Of a stretch of DNA of 64,000 bases, positions 58,111-64,000 are shown in pieces; the stretch's first letter is position 1, and every line of letters begins with the position of its first letter. A model generated the notes under the pieces. That model made no database searches. It was not told where the DNA came from and saw only the letters and a program-made list of their open reading frames with translations. A program made the translations under genes and the position numbers. Source of the DNA: Cyanoderma ruficeps (Eukaryota > Chordata > Aves > Passeriformes > Timaliidae); the NCBI GenBank assembly GCA_008694505.1, contig VZDJ01000223.1, forward strand, positions 143,398-207,397. The letters are read 5' to 3'.

Positions 58111-61100
58111 CTGTGAGAGAGAGAGAGAGTGTCAGGGAAAGGGGCAGGATTGTACTGAGGTGCTAATACAGGGACAAAGTCTGTAGGGTCTGTGTGTGGC
58201 ACAGAGGTCTGGCACTGATCCCTGCTGCTGCTGGACCAGCCTTGAGAACAGTTTAGCTCATCCCATCACCCAGGTAACCATGCCTGTACTTTGAGTTAGT
58301 GTCATATTCCACACCTTTGGTTTTGCACATTTGTCTTCAAGAGGACATCCATACCACAAGGTAAAACACAAAACTCAATTCCACGCTTTCCTGCTGGAAG
58401 CTCAGTACAGCTTGCCATGAATCCATGAATATTTCAACCCCACCTCAGTCACAACATAACCACACATGTCCCTGTCCACCAGCACAGCCCCAGGCTGCTT
58501 CTCCTCAGCTGCCCAGAATGAGCTGGGTTGGAAGGAAAAGAAAGGCAAGAACAGCAGTTATGTCCTTGGGAGCAACCTGCTGAGCTCTGCCAACAGCTCA
58601 TGTCAACAACACAGCTTTCCTGGGATGTGGGATGGAGCTGAAAAATAATCCCTTCCAGAGCAGTCTCCAAAGCGTGGAGCTCCCTGAGATGCCATTGCTT
58701 GTGACTTTTCCACGTCCCCTGTACAAACCATGTTTCACATTCAGAGCAAATGTTTAGTGAAGGCTTCATATGGGACAATGATCTCCTGCCAAATTCCAGC
58801 ACTTCTTTGGACACCAAAGATAGATTCTTGCTGCAAGGGAAAAATGTAGCCTTCAGTATGCAGTAAGGTCTGTGTGTGTGCTGTTCTTCTTAACCCAGGG
58901 TGAAGCTGATGGCTGAAGCCACTGGCAAACCTTGCTGCCAGGGGAGTTTGCAGCCCTCCTCTGCCCCATGGCACCACCCTCAGTAAGTGCTGGTTCCGCC
59001 TGTGGACACGGATTTAGACCCTCACACTGCACCCAGTTATCTGCACCCCCTTTGCAGAAGTCATCCCCCTCAGGGACCTTCCAAACCAAATGAGACAGTC
59101 CATGCTCTGGGAATGCTTGTGTTTCCTCCTGGGGGCAGCTAGAAGGTAATCAGCTTCTGGCTGGGCTCTCACTCAGGGGGATCTGTACCCCAGTTTTTCT
59201 GTGTAGAACATTCTTTGTGACTGCTCACAGAACTGAAGAACTGTGCAGAGCTTGGCTCTTTCCCTGAGGAAGAGTTGGATCTTTATGGGATAGGTGAGCT
59301 AAGGGAAGTCAGAAACTGTCCAAGAATAAAAACAATCTGTTGCTCACCCAAGAATGGTTCTCTACTCTCCTGGTCCAGTATCCCAGGCATCAGAGCATCC
59401 TGCCTTCAACTGAGGCAATTTACATACAGCATCATGTTATTAACAGAAATTAGAGACACCAAAGCCTTCTCGAGTCACTTACACTACCCTGCCAAGGACA
59501 CAGCAGTGTCCCATCAGACTGTTAAATATCCTGAGTGAGGATCCTCCATCACTTCCCTTCACAGCTCCCACGTGTGCCAAATTATTTGCACCATTTCACT
59601 CCAACTTCCGACACAGCCAGACCAAGTGATGTACCACATCCACACAGGCAAGAGGGATTCTAAGAGTCCCTGCATTCAGGGCCCACATTCCCTGCTGCTC
59701 CTGTTTATTTCATAGTCCTTCCTAGCAAATAAACAATTCCCCAGCCCCCTGGAGCAGCCAGCTGTCAGCCAGGCTGGTGAGGAGAAAAAGGAGAGGACAC
59801 AAATCCCCTTCGGAGCATAGCTTGGAAGGTGATGATGATTTCCCGTGTGGTGAGTGTAAGATTCATCATCTGGGCTGCTGCAAGAAGTGATGAAAACGTG
59901 TGGGTTTCACTGCCATAGCTCTCCCACTGCTTGAGAGCCCGGATTCCCCAGATCCCACTGCCTTCCAGTGAGCAGGGCACAGTCTGGAGGATCCCCCCAC
60001 TGCAGCTGCTCCATGCTCCACCTCACCACCTCTCCTTTGCCTCCTGCCCTGTGGAAAGACAGTCACAGAGGTGATCTGGGACTGTGTAATGATAATTCTG
60101 TGCGAGGAGAATAGGTCTCCCATTTGGTTTTTGTGCTGATGGGTAGAAAGGCTGTGACCCAGAAATGTCCCTCACTGCTGTGGTGTGAGAGCGGAGCAAT
60201 TCCACGGGCAGGTCACCTCCCCTAGACAGGGAGTTCATCACGGGCCATGCTGAGCTCACAAACATCCTTAAATCTGGCCCATCCTTAAGCTACAGGGCAA
60301 GGAGGAAAATTTTATCCAGCCTTGTCTGTTCAGGGTGTGCTGTCAAAAAATGGGAGTGTCAAAAAAGGCGAGTGCAAGTACCAGCCACTTCCAGGAGCAG
60401 CACACACTCAACAGTTGAATCAGTTATTTCAGCCACCAAACATTCATCCCAACCTGAACCTCCTCATGCAGTAGGATGCATGACTTGACTCCCAAATATT
60501 TCTATGGACTTCCAAAACCTGTTGCAAACCACTTGAAGAAACACAGTGGACAGTGTCAGAAAAAAATGCTGAACATCCCTGCACAAGAGGGAGGCAGCCT
60601 CTGAGGCAGGGCTGCAGTTTGCAGCTTGGCAGCCAGCTTAGGGCTTGCACCTTTCCCTTACAACCAACAGTGCTTAAAAACAGGGCTGGAGGAGCCCCTG
60701 GCACCATCCAAACCACCATTCAGCCGTTTCTTTCCTTGAGGCTGTGTCTGACCCCAGCTGCATTCCTTTCCTCTTCCTTTGCTGCATGTCTGGAGGCCTG
60801 AGATCTGTATGGGAATTAAATTTTCACGAACGTTCTGATTTTTCAAGGGAACTGCTCTGCTAACGCTTCAGAGGATCATTTATCACATGAAAAGTGGTGG
60901 CTGGAGCCCTGAAGAGACAATCTTGGTCCCAGCCATCCCCAGCATCCTTGTTGCCTGCCTGCACCAGTTTGGATGGTGAGAAGTGCCAGCCTGGGAGCAG
61001 CCTTGCACACTGATCATCCTGTGCCACCACCAGCCGAGAGACATCCTTTCCTTCAGCCTTTCTTTCAGCCATCCTGCTCCCTCCTGGGGTACCCCACGAT

Positions 61101-62081
61101 AAGGAATCCTCCCGGGATGATGAGAGACATGGCAGACCTATCCCAGTGAATTTGCTCATGATTTTTTTCTGTTAGAATTACTCCTCACTTCTCTGCTGGC
61201 ACCAAGTCCCATTCACTGATACTGCCTTCCAGCCATGTCGTGTGCAGTAGGGATGTGTCAGTGGGGCAAACAACACCTCCTGGCATCAGTCACAGCTGCC
61301 TCTGGTGGCCCAAGCTTTGAGCACTGCCTGTGACTTGCAGTCATGAGTCATCCTCCTCTCTAGGAGCTGACCTCAGAGCTGTAGAAAGCTCAGAGGGCAG
61401 CTTGGGCCTTGCCTGGCCTGGTGATGCACAGGAAAGATACCTCCAAATCTTCTCTCCAGCCCAGGAACAGGCAGATCCAACCATCTGCTTCAGCCTGTGG
61501 GGACACGTTGGTGTTCAGCAGAAAATCAGGATGGGATGGGACTTTTATCACCTGCATCAGAGCCTCCCCACACCAGGGTACTGCCAGAGCACCCCCAGCA
61601 CCATCCTCTCCTTGGGGAATTGGCCTGAGCAGCACAGGGGGCTGAGCAGCACCAGGCACGTGTCCCGTGGAGTCAGGGAAGTGCCCTCCTCATGGGGCTC
61701 AGGGCAGGCAGGCAAAGCCACAGCTGACCTGACCCAGTGTTGGGGCTGGTCTGTCTCCAAGAAGAAGACCACTGAAAAAGCAGAGCAAGTCACTGTCCCT
61801 TCTGCCACCAGCAGCTCACTCCTGCCCTCGTGGCTCAGAGCTGGGGTTTGGGGAGTGTGAGTGAACCTCAGTGGTGCACAGGATGGGGACAGCTCTGCTG
61901 GGGTAAGGGGGGGAGTTGGCAACAAATTGGGAGCGGGGACTCCTGTTGGCAACAGCAGCAGTTTTGTTGCCCACCAAACAACAGCTGAGCAAAGGTGAAA
62001 CACAGGCCTGTCTGTGGCCATGGTGTGTCCCAGAGGAAGATGGTGACCTGCCCCTGCTCACACACCGACTGGCAGAAAGTG

Positions 62082-62158
62082 GCCCTGGAATCAGAGAATA
62101 TCCAGACCTGGAAGGGACCCACAGGGATCATCAAGTCCAACTCCTGGCTTCGATTTGG
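62082..62158 (-). mobile_element. Short CR1 3' end
   Basis: Plus-strand gaatcagagaatatccagac, then ctggaagggacccacaggga and tcatcaagtccaactcctgg, is the reverse complement of a CR1 3' terminus. Only about 75 bp of the element is present. Confidence 0.88.
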
Positions 62159-63679
62159 ACCCAGCCACCTCTGAAAGGCAGGACTGCAGCTGGCTGTGAG
62201 GCTGGCTTTATTTTAATGCCCAAGTTATCGTGTGAGCCTGATGGGGAAGAGGAGCTGCCCCAGTGACTGTCCCAAGGTCCCAGCAGGGAAGGATCAGGGC
62301 TGGCACTCTGGCAGGTTCAATCATGTTGTTCATGGCCCTCTCAGGACTGTGTCTTTTCCTTGCAGCTGCTCCAGGAGCAGGAGTCAGTTCTCAAAGCAGG
62401 ATGTGGGCAGGACCGTGGGGCCCTTCCCAGCTGAGCAGCAGGCTGGCATCAAACTCCAGCGTGGAGTGATTCTGAGCTGGGTGACAAGCCAGCTTGTCCT
62501 TGGTGCTGACAGAAGAGTCTCATAGGACTTTCTGGAGCTGCTGTTTTACAAAAACACCTTGGCCAAACTTTGTCTTGAGCCCCTCCATGGATCTCAGCCC
62601 ATCTGCTCTGCCCATAGCCTTGAGCCACAAAGTGATTCCTCTGTAACATCACGTCTCCAGGCCCATCTCTGACAACATCACCTCTGTGGGACCTGCGTGA
62701 GCAGAGATGAAGCTCAGAGATGAGGCTGGAAATGGCATTGCCCAGCCAGGACAGCCATGGACAGCCCTGGTCAGTCCTTTTACTGAGTGGGCACTGCTTT
62801 ATCTCTGCCTGGGATGTCACTTCAGAGCTGGGAGCATTTTACTTCTAACAGACAGGTGTGCTATAAATGTGTGTGTTACCTGGGAGACTACACTGCAAAA
62901 TCTCTGCATGGGTGAGAACATTTCTAACCCCAAGTCCAGGTCTTCAGGCACCTTGGAAGAGACACTAGGCTAGCACAGCTGGCTAGCAAGGAGCTCAGAC
63001 CACCAAATGGACACAACCAGCTGTGAAATCCCTCTGAACCCATCATAATGTGCAACCCCAACCTCACCATGGTGCTGAGAACAGGCTCTCCCCTTGGAGC
63101 CACCCCTTGAGGACCCCAGTCAGATGTCCCCTGAAGCACAGAGAGGTACATTTTGATCTGTGCTACAACACATGCTTGACTGACACAGAAACATCTGACT
63201 GCCCATTAAAACACTGAGGGATAAGATGCCAGAAAAACGGAACCAAGCACAAACTGATCTACATCAAGTCAGTGTTTTACAAAAGCTTCACAAAAGAGTC
63301 TCATCAGTTACAGCAAGGCCATGGTTTGAACACACACACACTGTGACCTGCATGAGTTCACATTCTGAGAGGAAACACAGGCACATGCTTTATCTTTGGC
63401 CTCCAGGAAAATCAAAATAAAGATTCTGCCAAAACGCCTGGCCAAACACCCTACCAAGACCTATTCTCTTCTGCCTTTATTGACCTGCTGATTTTGGTCC
63501 AAATCACTCTCGCCACCGGAGGCAGACAGAATAAATTCCTCTCCCATCTCAGTTTCATTCAAGCCCTACGTGTAAGCATGAATCCTTTCCTCCACGGAGC
63601 CAGGCAAGTCTTCTCTGCAAACCCACACCCATGTGTCCACAATTAGGTCTTGGTACCCCATGCCAAACCATGCAGAGCC

Positions 63680-63689
63680 TTATTTATAG
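63680..63689 (+). promoter_or_regulatory. MEF2 consensus site in MYOCD intron
   Basis: ttatttatag fits YTAWWWWTAR at all ten positions. It sits in an AT-rich, repeat-free block of the MYOCD first intron. MEF2 is a known regulator of myocardin in mammals, but a 10-bp match alone is weak evidence. Confidence 0.35.
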
Positions 63690-64000
63690 TGTTAAACTTT
63701 CACTTCTCACCAATTATCTGAATTACCACTGAAGTTAGGCAGATGTTGGCTTTCTAAGCTCTTTCCAAATAGCTGCAAAAAAAAAAAAAAAGGTCAAGCC
63801 TAAGGTTGGATCTGCATTTGTCAGCTTTGTTTGCTTTGTCTGATGCCAATGCTCCTCCACTGCTGGAGAACAATTGGTTTGTACTTAGAGCAAGAGATCA
63901 CACAAATGATCATCTCTGGGAAGAGTTAAATGTGTTTCTGGAACAGCACTTAGATGTCCTGTTGATTTAGTGCAATCCCATTGATAACTGGATTGTATGG

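Larger units (their letters stand above)
32396..64000 (-). other. MYOCD: MYOCD gene span (12 coding exons; first coding exon off window)
   Basis: Twelve minus-strand exons join without frame errors into 916 residues, about 934 if the usual 18-residue start is added, against about 935-938 for mammalian cardiac myocardin without its 48-residue cassette. Myocardin is a nuclear coactivator that binds SRF on CArG boxes and drives cardiac and smooth-muscle genes. Visible order: RPEL-like motifs 1-3, basic region (KNRHKKPKDTKPKVKKLK), Q12 tract, SAP domain (NLDDLKVSELRQQLRIRGLP), leucine zipper (KMLVEKQKVINELTWKLQQE), a SUMO consensus IKQE, serine-proline clusters, and the activation domain ending SMDLHLQQW. 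The C-terminal sequence WETMEWLDLTPP separates it from MRTF-A and MRTF-B. The start exon (MTLLGSEHSLL in mammals) was not found and should lie beyond 64000. Confidence 0.97.
58111..64000 (-). other. MYOCD: MYOCD first intron (3' portion)
   Basis: At least 5.9 kb of intron running off the window. It contains a short CR1 3' end (62082-62158) and a repeat-free AT-rich block (63430-64000) with a perfect MEF2 consensus. I searched both strands for the myocardin start exon and did not see it. Confidence 0.85.

Noticed and set aside
1..64000. CRISPR arrays, operons, tRNA or rRNA genes
   Set aside because: None seen; the sequence is vertebrate nuclear DNA with spliced genes and LINEs.

Overview
This is a vertebrate nuclear window, and almost certainly avian, probably a songbird. 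It has no operons or prokaryotic signals. Coding sequence is cut into short exons with GT-AG introns, and the dispersed repeats I recognise are nearly all CR1 LINEs. The species call rests on CR1 content, compact introns and my memory that the two genes are neighbours in birds and mammals. No search was run.

Two genes lie tail to tail. The left part (1 to about 28,005, plus strand) carries exons 3-11 of MAP2K4 (MKK4), the dual-specificity kinase that activates JNK and p38. The visible 327 residues hold the complete kinase domain and C-terminus; exons 1 and 2 lie off the left edge. A 3' UTR of about 2.75 kb follows, with a proximal and a distal poly(A) signal. A spacer of about 4.4 kb contains a CR1 element.

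The right part (about 32,400 to beyond 58,110, minus strand) carries twelve exons of MYOCD (myocardin), the SRF coactivator of cardiac and smooth muscle genes. They join in frame into 916 residues covering RPEL motifs, basic region, polyQ, SAP domain, leucine zipper and C-terminal activation domain. Only the first coding exon, about 18 residues, is missing off the right edge. From 58,111 to 64,000 is MYOCD intron.

Accessory structure: CR1 fragments of different ages at about 13.35, 14.54, 23.25, 29.84, 43.04, 48.65 and 62.08 kb; a decayed LINE reverse transcriptase at about 51.3 kb; a roughly 30-bp minisatellite in a MYOCD intron (38.4-38.96 kb); a 10-bp array grown from a CR1 tail beside an assembly gap (42.89-43.06 kb); a GAGGA array broken by an N in the MYOCD 3' UTR (34.0 kb); and a 44-bp tandem duplication (52.4 kb).

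I did not find a new gene system. The most interesting points are the canonical second RPEL motif in this myocardin, the missing mammalian-type 48-residue cassette exon with a minisatellite in its place, and repeat-gap structures in MYOCD noncoding sequence. The two genes act in different pathways (stress MAPK signalling and SRF-dependent transcription); I see no evidence in the window that they are co-regulated.
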